DNA from: Oscillospiraceae bacterium
GTDB taxonomy: Bacteria; Bacillota; Clostridia; Oscillospirales; Ruminococcaceae
DNA length: 64,000 nucleotides
Direction of reading: 5' to 3'
Assembly (NCBI GenBank): GCA_022800935.1
Contig: JAAWRH010000013.1
Coordinates: forward strand, 1 to 64,000
Part shown: positions 35,276-43,226 of the stretch, piece by piece
Layout of the letters: every line of letters starts with the position of its first letter
Position numbering within the stretch: the stretch's first letter is position 1
Translations under genes and position numbers: made by a program
Notes under the pieces: generated by a model
The model's input: only the letters and a program-made list of their open reading frames with translations
Databases searched by the model: none
Told to the model about the DNA's origin: nothing

Positions 35276-37345
35276 ATGAGACAGTATTTAGCGGGTAAAA
35301 TCAGAAACGTTGCAGTTGCGGGCCATAACGGAGCGGGGAAAACCTCGCTGTGTGAGGCCCTGTTATTCAAAGCCAACGCCATAGACCGCCTGGGCAAGGT
35401 GACGGACGGAAACACCGTCAGCGACTTTGACCCGGAGGAAATCAAGCGCAAGGTGTCGGTATCCTCGGCGGTCATTCCCTTTAACTGGGGCAGCGCCAAG
35501 ATCAACCTGCTGGACACCCCCGGAATGTTCGACTTTGAGGCGGGCCTTTACGAGGGCGTTATGGCGGCGGAAAGCGTACTTATCACCGTCTCCGGCCGTT
35601 CCGGTGTTTCGGTAGGGGCGGAGAAGGCCTACAAAATGGCGGTGAAAAACGGAAAATCCTGCATCTTCTTCGTCTCCAAGCTGGACACGGAGCACGCGGA
35701 TTTCTATAAAGTGCTGGAGGGCCTGAAATCCAGCTTCGGCCCCAGCGTCTGCCCGGTAGTCGTTCCCTTTATGAACGAGGGCAAGGTGGAGTGCTATATC
35801 AACCTGATCGACATGAAGGCCTATACCTATGACGCCCAGGGCAACGCCGCCGAGGTGGCCATGCCCGACGCGGGCCACCGAATCGAAGGACTGGTGGAGG
35901 CCATCGGCGAGGCCGTGGCGGAAACCGACGAGGCCCTTTTTGACAAATTCTTCTCCGGTGAGAAGTTCACACGTGACGAGATGATCAAGGGCATCCACGA
36001 CGGCGTTAAGTCCGGGGCCATCTCCCCGGTGTTCTGCGGCTCCACCGCCACCCTGGAGGGCGTGGATATGCTGCTGGACGCCATGGTCGATCTGCTTCCC
36101 TCTGCTTGGGAGAGCATCTCCATGACCGCCGAGGACGCCGCGGGCGAGGCTGTCGAGGTTCAGTGCGACGACGAGCTGCCCATGTCCGCCGTGGTCTTCA
36201 AGACCATCGCCGACCCGTTCATCGGCAAGCTCTCCTTTGTCAAGGTCATCACCGGTCAGCTTTCCGGGGACATTACCCCCGTCAACGCCCGCACCGGACA
36301 GCCGGATAAATTCGGCAAGGTCATCTTTGTCACTGGCAAAAAGCAGGGCGACACCTCTTATATCACAGCGGGCGATATCGGCGCCATCACCAAGCTGTCC
36401 GAAACCCGCACCGGGGATACCCTGTGCGATCCCAAGCGGATTCTCTCCTACCAGCTTCCCGCTTTCCCCCGTCCCACCTACTCTATGGCCATCAAGGCAA
36501 AGGCCAAGGGCGACGAGGGCAAGATTGCCAGCTCCATCCAGCGGCTGATGGAGGAGGATCCCACCATCGGCTACGAGCAGAACCCGGAGACCAAGCAGCA
36601 GATTCTCTCCGGTTTGGGCGAGCAGCATCTGGACGTCATTCTCTCCAAGCTGAAGACCAAGTTCGGCGTGGATGTCACCCTGGAGGCCCCCAAGGTGGCC
36701 TACCGGGAAACCATCCGCAAAAAGGTGCAGGTTGTCGGCAAGCACAAGAAACAGACCGGCGGCCATGGACAGTTCGGCCATGTCGTCATGGAGTTCGAGC
36801 CCTGGGAGGGACTGGAGCTTAAATTTGAGGAAAAGGTCGTGGGCGGTTCGGTGCCCAAGGGCTACTTCCCGGCTGTTGAAAAGGGCCTCCAGGACTGCAT
36901 CCAAAAAGGTGTTCTGGCGGGCTTCCCGCTGGTCGGCCTGAAGGCCACCCTGCTGGACGGCTCCTATCACCCTGTCGATTCCTCCGAAATGGCCTTTAAG
37001 CTAGCCGCAGGGCTGGCATACCGCGACGGTATTCCCCAAGCGTCCCCGGTTATCCTGGAGCCCATCGGAAACCTGAAGGTTCTGGTTCCGGACAGCAACA
37101 CCGGCGATATCATGGGCGATATCAACAAACGCCGCGGCCGCGTACTGGGCATGAACCCCGACGAGGAGGGTCTCCAGCTGATTGAGGCCGAGGTCCCCAT
37201 GAGCGAGATGCAGGACTTCACCACCGCCCTGCGCTCCATGACCCAGGGCAGAGGCTCCTTCGCTCTGGCCTTTGACCACTACGAGCAGCTCCCCTCCGCG
37301 CTGGAAGCGGCTGTCATTGAGGCATCCAAGAGCGCCGCGGAATAA
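35276..37345 (+). CDS. EF-G paralogue with altered GTPase motifs
   Basis: This 689-residue protein has the full EF-G domain order but belongs to the divergent EF-G-like group (TM_1651 type), not the main FusA. G1 is GHNGAGKTS (residues 16-24). G3 reads DTPGMFDF, so Met84 replaces the catalytic His found in DTPGHVDF, and G4 is SKLD rather than NKxD. Domain IV is present (HKKQTGGHGQFGHVVMEFEP) and so is domain V. No str operon genes are near. It may have slow GTPase activity and act in ribosome recycling or stress; this is inference. AAAGGAG precedes the start. Confidence 0.9.
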   Translation: MRQYLAGKIRNVAVAGHNGAGKTSLCEALLFKANAIDRLGKVTDGNTVSDFDPEEIKRKVSVSSAVIPFNWGSAKINLLDTPGMFDFEAGLYEGVMAAESVLITVSGRSGVSVGAEKAYKMAVKNGKSCIFFVSKLDTEHADFYKVLEGLKSSFGPSVCPVVVPFMNEGKVECYINLIDMKAYTYDAQGNAAEVAMPDAGHRIEGLVEAIGEAVAETDEALFDKFFSGEKFTRDEMIKGIHDGVKSGAISPVFCGSTATLEGVDMLLDAMVDLLPSAWESISMTAEDAAGEAVEVQCDDELPMSAVVFKTIADPFIGKLSFVKVITGQLSGDITPVNARTGQPDKFGKVIFVTGKKQGDTSYITAGDIGAITKLSETRTGDTLCDPKRILSYQLPAFPRPTYSMAIKAKAKGDEGKIASSIQRLMEEDPTIGYEQNPETKQQILSGLGEQHLDVILSKLKTKFGVDVTLEAPKVAYRETIRKKVQVVGKHKKQTGGHGQFGHVVMEFEPWEGLELKFEEKVVGGSVPKGYFPAVEKGLQDCIQKGVLAGFPLVGLKATLLDGSYHPVDSSEMAFKLAAGLAYRDGIPQASPVILEPIGNLKVLVPDSNTGDIMGDINKRRGRVLGMNPDEEGLQLIEAEVPMSEMQDFTTALRSMTQGRGSFALAFDHYEQLPSALEAAVIEASKSAAE

Positions 37346-37373
37346 CATTTCTTTCATGTTTTGATTTTTAGTG

Positions 37374-37404
37374 AACGGCACAGCTCCTCAGGGGCTGTGC
37401 CGTT
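37374..37404 (+). terminator. Hairpin after the EF-G paralogue gene, possible terminator
   Basis: AACGGCACAGC pairs with GCTGTGCCGTT around a short loop. There is no T run on either side, so termination is uncertain. Confidence 0.45.
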
Positions 37405-37519
37405 GGCATATCTGCGTATTGGCTTGTCCCTTAAAAGAGAGAAGTTGGGATAAATTCATGTCTAATTATTTTATTTACTTTAATTGTTCATAAAATTTCT
37501 ACAAAATCCCCTAAATTGC

Positions 37520-37547
37520 TTGCCTTTTGAAAAAACCTCATTATAAT
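37520..37547 (+). promoter_or_regulatory. Promoter of the purine permease operon
   Basis: TTGCCT (37520-37525) and TATAAT (37542-37547) are spaced by 16 bases. Confidence 0.55.
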
Positions 37548-37554
37548 AATTATG

Positions 37555-37713
37555 TAGGCTTCCGCTGTCTCATGCGGGACATCAGGTCGCGGCAGCCGCA
37601 GGTGTGCGCGGACTCCAGGCAGCATGGTATCCGCCCGGATTGAATCCCCTACAGCCAGTGGTGAGGTTTACACGCTGCTGGGGAACGGAAACAACATTTA
37701 GAGGAGGCACAGC
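37555..37713 (+). promoter_or_regulatory. GC-rich structured leader of the purine permease gene
   Basis: This untranslated leader of about 160 bases can fold into a CCGC/GCGG hairpin near 37562-37592 and a longer interrupted hairpin closed by CCCC/GGGG at 37649-37683. It does not show the conserved core of the purine riboswitch. A regulatory RNA is possible but unproven. Confidence 0.35.
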
Positions 37714-39042
37714 ATGAAAGTACTCAGTCTGTTCAAAATTGAGGAACGGAAAAGCAATGTCAAAACGGAAATCATCGCTGGTTTGACTACGTTTATGACC
37801 ATGGCTTATATCCTCATCGTCCAGCCAGGGGCGATCTGTGGATACGGCCCCGACGCTGGCATCACCGACCCCTCCGGGGTATTTATCAGCAAAGAAGCCA
37901 TTATGGTGACAACCGCCCTGATCAGTGCGGTAATCACCTTCCTGATGGCGTTTTACGCCAACATGCCCTTCGCATTGTCCACCGGTCTCGGCTCCAACTT
38001 CATGTTCGGCGCGCTGATCCAGTCCGGCCAATGCACCTACGGAAGGGCAATGCTCATCACCCTGATTTCCGGTATTATCTTTGTGATCCTCAGCGCATTG
38101 GGCATTCGCGACCTTATTGTCCGCATGATTCCCAAAAATATAAAGATTTCCATCAGCACCGCCATCGGCTTCTTTATCGCCTATATTGGCTTTAAGAACA
38201 CTGGCATCGGCACCTATACCAGCGGCATCGCCATGGGCGATTTTACAGACCCGGCTGTGATTCTGGCTATTGTGGGCCTGCTGCTCATCGGCGTGCTGAC
38301 CGCCTATAAGGTTCCGGGCGCCATCCTGATCGGCATTGTCGCCATCACGCTGCTGGGAATTCCCTTCGGAGTGACCGCTCTTCCAGAATCCTTCTTCAAG
38401 ATTCCCGCAATGGGCGAAATCAAGAACATCGTCTTCCACCTGGATGCAGGCGGCCTGTTCCAGGCGTCCACCCTGACGCTGATGTTCATCGTGTTCGTGG
38501 GCGACTTCTTCTCCACCCTGGGTACCGTGCTGGGCGTGGCCGGAAAGGCTAATATGTTGGATAAGGACGGCAACCTGCCTGACATCCAGAAGCCCTTCCT
38601 GGTGGATGCCATCGGTACCTGCATTGGATCCCTGTTCGGCTGCACCACCATCACCACCTTTGTGGAATCCAGCTCCGGTGTGGAGGCTGGCGGACGCACC
38701 GGCATGACCTCCCTTACCACCGGCTTTATGTTCCTGCTGACCATCTTTGCCGCTCCCCTGTTCCTGATGATTCCCAACGCCGCCACAGGACCCGCCCTTA
38801 TCTTTGTCGGCTTCCTGATGATTTCCGGCTTTGCCAAGGTGGACTTCAGCGACTTTACAGAGGCCTTTGGTCCCTTTGTCATGGTCATGTTCACCGCCTT
38901 TGCCGGGTCCATTGCCGCGGGCATTTCCGCCGGTATCCTGGCCTATGTGTTCATCAAGGTTGCCACCGGCCGCTTTAAGGAAGTTCATCCTGGCATGTAC
39001 ATCCTGTCCATCCCGCTGATTATGTACTTTATCTTCAACTGA
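37714..39042 (+). CDS. NCS2/AzgA-type purine permease
   Basis: This 442-residue inner-membrane protein imports a nucleobase, probably adenine, hypoxanthine or guanine, driven by protons. The start ERKSNVKTEIIAGLTTFMTMAYILIVQPG is typical of the PbuG/GhxP/AdeP family, and the family motifs around STGLGSNFMFG, AYIGFKNTGIG and TTFVESSSGVEAGGRTG are present. Some 12 to 14 membrane segments are expected. GAGGAGG precedes the ATG. The adenine deaminase gene 100 bases downstream makes adenine the most likely cargo. Confidence 0.92.
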   Translation: MKVLSLFKIEERKSNVKTEIIAGLTTFMTMAYILIVQPGAICGYGPDAGITDPSGVFISKEAIMVTTALISAVITFLMAFYANMPFALSTGLGSNFMFGALIQSGQCTYGRAMLITLISGIIFVILSALGIRDLIVRMIPKNIKISISTAIGFFIAYIGFKNTGIGTYTSGIAMGDFTDPAVILAIVGLLLIGVLTAYKVPGAILIGIVAITLLGIPFGVTALPESFFKIPAMGEIKNIVFHLDAGGLFQASTLTLMFIVFVGDFFSTLGTVLGVAGKANMLDKDGNLPDIQKPFLVDAIGTCIGSLFGCTTITTFVESSSGVEAGGRTGMTSLTTGFMFLLTIFAAPLFLMIPNAATGPALIFVGFLMISGFAKVDFSDFTEAFGPFVMVMFTAFAGSIAAGISAGILAYVFIKVATGRFKEVHPGMYILSIPLIMYFIFN

Positions 39043-39082
39043 TACGTTTTTTGACGGCCCCGGCCGCCGAGGAGATGACTCC

Positions 39083-39117
39083 CGCCAGAATTGCTGCACT
39101 GACGGGGGTTGTTTTTT
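39083..39117 (+). terminator. Weak terminator between permease and adenine deaminase
   Basis: CCCGCCA pairs with TGACGGG (one mismatch) and is followed by GGTTGTTTTTT, just before the ade ribosome binding site. It may lower ade expression relative to the permease. Confidence 0.4.
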
Positions 39118-39142
39118 CAGTTCATGAAAGGAGCGAATTGCC

Positions 39143-40921
39143 ATGAAAATTCAACCCGCCGACAAGCGCGAGCTGCTGAAGGCCGCTATGGGGAAGATTC
39201 CCTGCGACCTGGCAGTTACCAACGTCCGCTATGTCAATGTATTCACCGGTGAAGTCTATCCCGCCACCGTATTTGTACACCAGGGCTTTGTGGTCCATGT
39301 GGAGGACCAGGACCCCGCCAAGGAGCTGAGCCTTGCCAAACAGGTGATAGACGGGGAAAATCACTTCCTGATTCCGGGCTTTATCGACGCCCATATCCAC
39401 ATTGAAAGCAGTATGATGACCCCCCGGAACTTCGCCAGGGCTGTCATTCCGCGGGGCACCACCACCGTGGTCACCGACCCTCACGAGATCACCAACGTCT
39501 TTGGCGAGGAAGCGGTACACTATATGCACGACGCAGGGCTGGACCTGCCCATGCGCCAGTTCATCGACATTCCCTCCTGCGTGCCGGCGGTGCCAGGGCT
39601 GGAGAACGCCGGGGCGGTCATTGACGCCGCCGCGGTAGACCGTCTGGCTAAGCTGCCCAACGTCATCGGGCTGGCTGAGGTGATGGACTTTATCGGCGTG
39701 GTAGAAGGGGACGACCGGATGGTGGACATCATTGAGGCGGCGGAGAAGAACGGCCTGTATATCCAGGGCCATATGCCCGGCGTGGAAAACCGGCGGATGT
39801 TCTCTGCCTATCTCATCGGAGGACCCATCTGCTGCCATGAGACACGGGATACCTGGGAGGCTGTCGCCAAGCTGCGGACCGGCATCCATGTAGACGCGCG
39901 GGAGAGTTCCATCACTAAGAACATCGCGGATATCATGGCCGGGGTCCGGGACCACACCTTCCACGACCACCTCTGCTTCTGCACCGACGACAGGGAATCG
40001 GACGATATCCTGTATGTGGGCCACATGGACGAGGTGGTTCGCCAGGCGGTGAAAAACGGCATGGACGGCATCAACGCCGTAAAGTGCGCCACCCTCAACA
40101 CCGCCAGGGAAATCCACATGGACAACCTGGGCGCGGTTGCCCCTGGATACACCGCGGACATGCTGCTGGTGGACAATCTGTCAGACTTCAATGTCAAGAG
40201 CGTGTTCTATATGGGACAGCTTGTAGCCAAGGACGGCAAGCTGGTTGCGGACATCCAGGACAAGCCCGCCGAAATAGAGAGCCGTTATTCCATGAACGTT
40301 CCCAACCTCACCCTGGAGGACTTCCGGCTGAAGGCACCGGAAGGCTGTGGGGACAAGGTAAAGGTCAACGTACTGACCTACTACTCCGAGGAGCTGGCCA
40401 TCACCAGGGCGGTGACAGAGGAGATACCAGTAAAGAATGGATTCGTGGATATTTCCAGCGATCCCGGCCTCTGCTATGCGATGATTATCAACCGTTACGG
40501 AACAGGAGGCCGCGCCTTTGATCTAGTGCGGAACTTTGGGCTGATGAAGGGCGCGGACGGCTCCACTGTTTCCCATGACTGCCACAATCTGTGCATTGTA
40601 TTCAAGGACGCGGAAAGCGGGTATGCCGTTTACAAGGCCCTTGTGGAGTGCGGCGGCGGCATGGCCTGCGCGGACGGGAATGAAATCACTGGTCTGCTGC
40701 GGCTCCAGGTAGGCGGACTGATGTCCACCCTGAGGCCGGAACAGATGGCGGAGCAGTCCGATGCCATGAAGAAGGCTCTCAACGCCCTGGGCCTGCCCCA
40801 GAAGAACCCGCTGCTTCGGATTGCCACCATGGCGCTGCCGGTTATCCCGGAGGCCAAGTTCAGCGATTTGGGGCTGGTGGACGTCATGGCCAAAAAGCTA
40901 ATCCCGATTTTCCCCCAGTAA
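39143..40921 (+). CDS. ade: Adenine deaminase
   Basis: This 592-residue cytoplasmic metalloenzyme deaminates adenine to hypoxanthine plus ammonia. The amidohydrolase metal motif GFIDAHIHIESSMMTP lies near residues 79-94, the signature TVVTDPHEITNVFG near 112-125, and later motifs include GHMPG, the acidic SHDCHNLCIVF near 476 and the C-terminal GGGMACADGNEITGLL typical of AdeC. AAAGGAG precedes the ATG. Together with the permease it forms a purine salvage pair. Confidence 0.97.
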   Translation: MKIQPADKRELLKAAMGKIPCDLAVTNVRYVNVFTGEVYPATVFVHQGFVVHVEDQDPAKELSLAKQVIDGENHFLIPGFIDAHIHIESSMMTPRNFARAVIPRGTTTVVTDPHEITNVFGEEAVHYMHDAGLDLPMRQFIDIPSCVPAVPGLENAGAVIDAAAVDRLAKLPNVIGLAEVMDFIGVVEGDDRMVDIIEAAEKNGLYIQGHMPGVENRRMFSAYLIGGPICCHETRDTWEAVAKLRTGIHVDARESSITKNIADIMAGVRDHTFHDHLCFCTDDRESDDILYVGHMDEVVRQAVKNGMDGINAVKCATLNTAREIHMDNLGAVAPGYTADMLLVDNLSDFNVKSVFYMGQLVAKDGKLVADIQDKPAEIESRYSMNVPNLTLEDFRLKAPEGCGDKVKVNVLTYYSEELAITRAVTEEIPVKNGFVDISSDPGLCYAMIINRYGTGGRAFDLVRNFGLMKGADGSTVSHDCHNLCIVFKDAESGYAVYKALVECGGGMACADGNEITGLLRLQVGGLMSTLRPEQMAEQSDAMKKALNALGLPQKNPLLRIATMALPVIPEAKFSDLGLVDVMAKKLIPIFPQ

Positions 40922-41315
40922 GCGAAAAGTTTTTGCAGCCATAGAGAAAGCAGCAACTCCCAGCAAATTAAAAGCTTTGGCCGCTTTCTCGAAAGTGGCA
41001 GGTTTCCAAAGGGCGGCGCCCTTTGGTCGCGCTCGCAAGCGCGAAATACCCCTGCACCAACTAAAAAACTCGTTTAAGCACATCAAAAAGCACTAAAATG
41101 AAAAAGCCCGTCTTTTGCCTTCTTCGGTGGTAAACGTATCTTAGGTCTTTGCAAACCCATTAAAGGAAATCAGACGGGCCTTTTGCCCCAGCGAAAGGCC
41201 GTCAGCGGCGCACACGCGCCGCTGACGGCATCTTTCGCGGACCGGGAGATGGCGCTCATAAACAACCGATTCGTTTTAATAAAGTTTTACATAAGCAGTA
41301 TGGGAAGTGTTTGAT
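40922..41315. repeat. Gap with four strong hairpins, candidate extragenic element
   Basis: No gene was found in these 394 bases. Three hairpins stand in a row: GCCGCTTTC/GAAAGTGGC near 40980-40999, CCAAAGGGC/GCCCTTTGG at 41006-41026, and CGCGCT/AGCGCG at 41028-41043. Further on, GCGAAAG/CTTTCGC encloses a perfect 14-bp stem starting GCCGTCAGCGGCGC (41191-41238). A long-range pairing GCCCGTCT/AGACGGGC (41105-41179, T run behind) could end the ade transcript. The cluster resembles repeated intergenic modules. Confidence 0.45.
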
Positions 41316-42107
41316 ATGAAAAAGAAGCCGTCTGTTGGAAGCCGGATTCTGTTTATTTTCTCTGTTCTGCTCTGTCTTTTGGTCTGTAGCTGTTCCGGCC
41401 CAACGGGGGACATAGACAACGTCGGAGCAGCGGAAAACATCAGCCATTCAGAAAGCGCAAGGAGCAGTTCAAAAGGCTCTTCAACGTCTAAGGCAGATTC
41501 TTCCTCATCCGCCGCACGTACCAAAAGTACCGTCAGCTCCTCAAATTCCTCCTCAAGCAGTTCAGCCGCTCCGCTGTCAAGCTCTTCTGTACAACCAAGT
41601 AGTTCGGAGACTCCGCTGTCAAGCTCTTCTGCACAGACAAGTAGTTCGGAGACTCCGCTGTCAAACTCTTCTGCACAGACAAGTAGTTCGGAGGTTCCGC
41701 CGCCAAACTCTTCTGCGCAGACAAGCAGCTCGACTGCTCCACCGCCAAGTTCCTCTGTACAGTCCGACAGTTTGACTGCTCCCAGGTCGAATTCTTCCAA
41801 ACGGTCTGGCAGCTCATCTGTACCGGATTCATCAAATGCAGCGCCCTCTATTGAAACCCCGCAGTCAGATAAGACAAGGACTGCCCCTTCCACAGGCGGC
41901 AATCACAGCAACCCCTTTACCGAGGTGAGAAACGACTTTGTCCCTGAGACAACCTATGTCCTGAATAACAACACCCAAAAAATACATTATTCGGATTGCA
42001 GCTCGGTGAAAACCATTAAACCAGAAAATTACGCGGAAACAACCAAAACCGTAGATGAACTGAAAGCGGCAGGCTATAAGCCATGTGGAAAATGTAAACC
42101 TTCATAA
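41316..42107 (+). CDS. Ser-rich repeat lipoprotein with C-terminal Cys domain
   Basis: This encodes a 263-residue lipoprotein. A signal segment ends at CSCSG (lipobox LLVCSC near residue 27). Residues about 40-200 are almost entirely Ser, Thr, Pro and Ala, including five 14-residue units of the form SSSAQTSSSETPLS. The last 50 residues form a small domain, YVLNNNTQKIHYSDCSSVKTI followed by GYKPCGKCKP, which matches the Cys-containing tail found on many secreted nucleases and ComEC-like proteins (DC-x-SV and PC-x2-C). That tail probably binds zinc. The stalk would hold the domain away from the membrane and may be glycosylated. The ATG at 41316 follows GGGAAG. Confidence 0.75.
   Translation: MKKKPSVGSRILFIFSVLLCLLVCSCSGPTGDIDNVGAAENISHSESARSSSKGSSTSKADSSSSAARTKSTVSSSNSSSSSSAAPLSSSSVQPSSSETPLSSSSAQTSSSETPLSNSSAQTSSSEVPPPNSSAQTSSSTAPPPSSSVQSDSLTAPRSNSSKRSGSSSVPDSSNAAPSIETPQSDKTRTAPSTGGNHSNPFTEVRNDFVPETTYVLNNNTQKIHYSDCSSVKTIKPENYAETTKTVDELKAAGYKPCGKCKPS
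41568..41777 (+). repeat. 42-bp tandem repeat inside the lipoprotein gene
   Basis: Five units with a 42-base period begin near 41568, 41610, 41652, 41694 and 41736. The middle two are nearly identical. Being a multiple of three, the unit can expand or shrink without breaking the frame. Confidence 0.75.
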
Positions 42108-42146
42108 AAATTCATGGAGAAATTCCTGAAAAAATTGTAAATTCTC

Positions 42147-42175
42147 TTGTTTCCTTCGGAAAAATGTTCTAAAAT
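42147..42175 (+). promoter_or_regulatory. Promoter of the HIT gene
   Basis: TTGTTT (42147-42152) and TAAAAT (42170-42175) are spaced by 17 bases. Confidence 0.55.
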
Positions 42176-42220
42176 AGAGATAGAACCCAAAAATACCGAT
42201 GAAAGGAGCGGCGGCTAAAA

Positions 42221-42559
42221 ATGGACTGCTTATTCTGCAAAATCGCAGCCGGGGAAATTCCCTCCAAAAAGGTCTATGAGGACGACTTGGTCTTGGCCTT
42301 TTACGATATCGAGCCCCAGGCCCCCATACATTTTCTGGTCATTCCCAAGGAGCATATCTCCGGCGCGGACGCGATTACTCCTGAAAACAGCCGGATCGTA
42401 TCCCATATATACGAGGTAATCGCCAAGCTGTCCAGGGAACTGGATATGAAGGACGGCTTCCGCGTTGTCACCAACTGCGGGGAAAAGGCTGGACAGAGCG
42501 TTCCCCACCTGCACTTCCACGTCCTGGCGGGCCGGAGCCTGGCATGGCCTCCCGGCTGA
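42221..42559 (+). CDS. HIT-family nucleotide-binding hydrolase (HinT-like)
   Basis: This 112-residue cytoplasmic enzyme hydrolyses nucleoside phosphoramidates such as adenosine 5'-phosphoramidate. The start CLFCKIAAGEIPSKKVYEDD holds the first Cys pair usual in HinT, and the histidine triad is HLHFHVL near residues 96-102. Its length is normal. GAAAGGAG precedes the start. The phosphoribosyltransferase gene begins 33 bases later, so the two are probably cotranscribed. Confidence 0.93.
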   Translation: MDCLFCKIAAGEIPSKKVYEDDLVLAFYDIEPQAPIHFLVIPKEHISGADAITPENSRIVSHIYEVIAKLSRELDMKDGFRVVTNCGEKAGQSVPHLHFHVLAGRSLAWPPG

Positions 42560-42592
42560 TTCTTTGACAAACAATGGAAAGGGGTCTTTTCT

Positions 42593-43141
42593 GTGGAACA
42601 GCAAGATAAATTTTATTCACTTACCGTAGCGGGCGTACAAAGGAACCTGCCCATCTGCCCGGTCAGCGATACATTGGACATCGCCGCCTTCGTCATGTTC
42701 TCCGACGTGGAGCTGACGGTGGCCTGTGCCCGCGAGCTGCTGAAAAAAAGCCCGGATTTTGACGTGATGATCACCGCCGAGTCCAAGGGCATCCCGCTGA
42801 CCTATGAGATGGCGCGGCAGTCGGGCAAGCAGTACTTCCTGGCCCGCAAGAGCATCAAGGCCTATATGCGCCAGCCCATCTGCGTGGAGGTCCAGTCCAT
42901 CACCACCGCGGGCAGCCAGAAGCTGTACCTGGACCAGGAGTACGCGGAACAGATGAAGGGCAAACGGGTGCTGATTGTGGACGACGTCATCAGCACCGGG
43001 CAGTCCCTCCAGGCCCTGGAAAAGCTGGTGAATTCCGCGGGCGGGAACATCGTCGGCCGGGCGGCGGTACTGGCGGAAGGCGACGCCGCCAAGCGGGAGG
43101 ACATCACCTTCCTGGAGCCCCTGCCCCTGTTCTTCAAATAA
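42593..43141 (+). CDS. Adenine-type phosphoribosyltransferase
   Basis: This 182-residue type I phosphoribosyltransferase joins a purine base to PRPP. The PRPP loop is VLIVDDVISTGQSL near residues 125-138, and the region DVMITAESKGIPLTYEMAR near 57-75 matches adenine phosphoribosyltransferase (Apt). It could instead be one of the Apt-like regulatory homologues. GTG at 42593 is the start, after GGAAAGGGG. The terminator follows. With the permease and adenine deaminase it adds to the purine salvage genes of this region. Confidence 0.82.
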   Translation: MEQQDKFYSLTVAGVQRNLPICPVSDTLDIAAFVMFSDVELTVACARELLKKSPDFDVMITAESKGIPLTYEMARQSGKQYFLARKSIKAYMRQPICVEVQSITTAGSQKLYLDQEYAEQMKGKRVLIVDDVISTGQSLQALEKLVNSAGGNIVGRAAVLAEGDAAKREDITFLEPLPLFFK

Positions 43142-43171
43142 CGGCATTTTCCCTGCTGCATATACCAACAT

Positions 43172-43207
43172 ATCCCTCTCATTCTTTTGGGGATGGGAGG
43201 GATTTTT
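43172..43207 (+). terminator. Intrinsic terminator
   Basis: ATCCCTCTC pairs with GGGAGGGAT (one G-U) and is followed by TTTTT. Confidence 0.7.
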
Positions 43208-43226
43208 ATAGAAGGAGGTACCCCCT

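Noticed and set aside
35363-36970. 535-codon minus-strand frame opposite the EF-G paralogue
   Set aside because: It is antisense to a conserved protein with full EF-G domains, with no start signals of its own.
37555-37713. Known purine riboswitch upstream of the permease gene
   Set aside because: The conserved three-way junction sequences of the purine aptamer could not be found; kept only as an unassigned leader.
37582-39144. 520-codon minus-strand frame opposite the purine permease
   Set aside because: It is rich in His/Gln/Asp/Gly as expected from reversing a hydrophobic gene, and has no recognisable motif.
41568-41777. CRISPR-like short repeats
   Set aside because: The 42-bp repeats are in frame, contiguous and protein coding, with no spacers.
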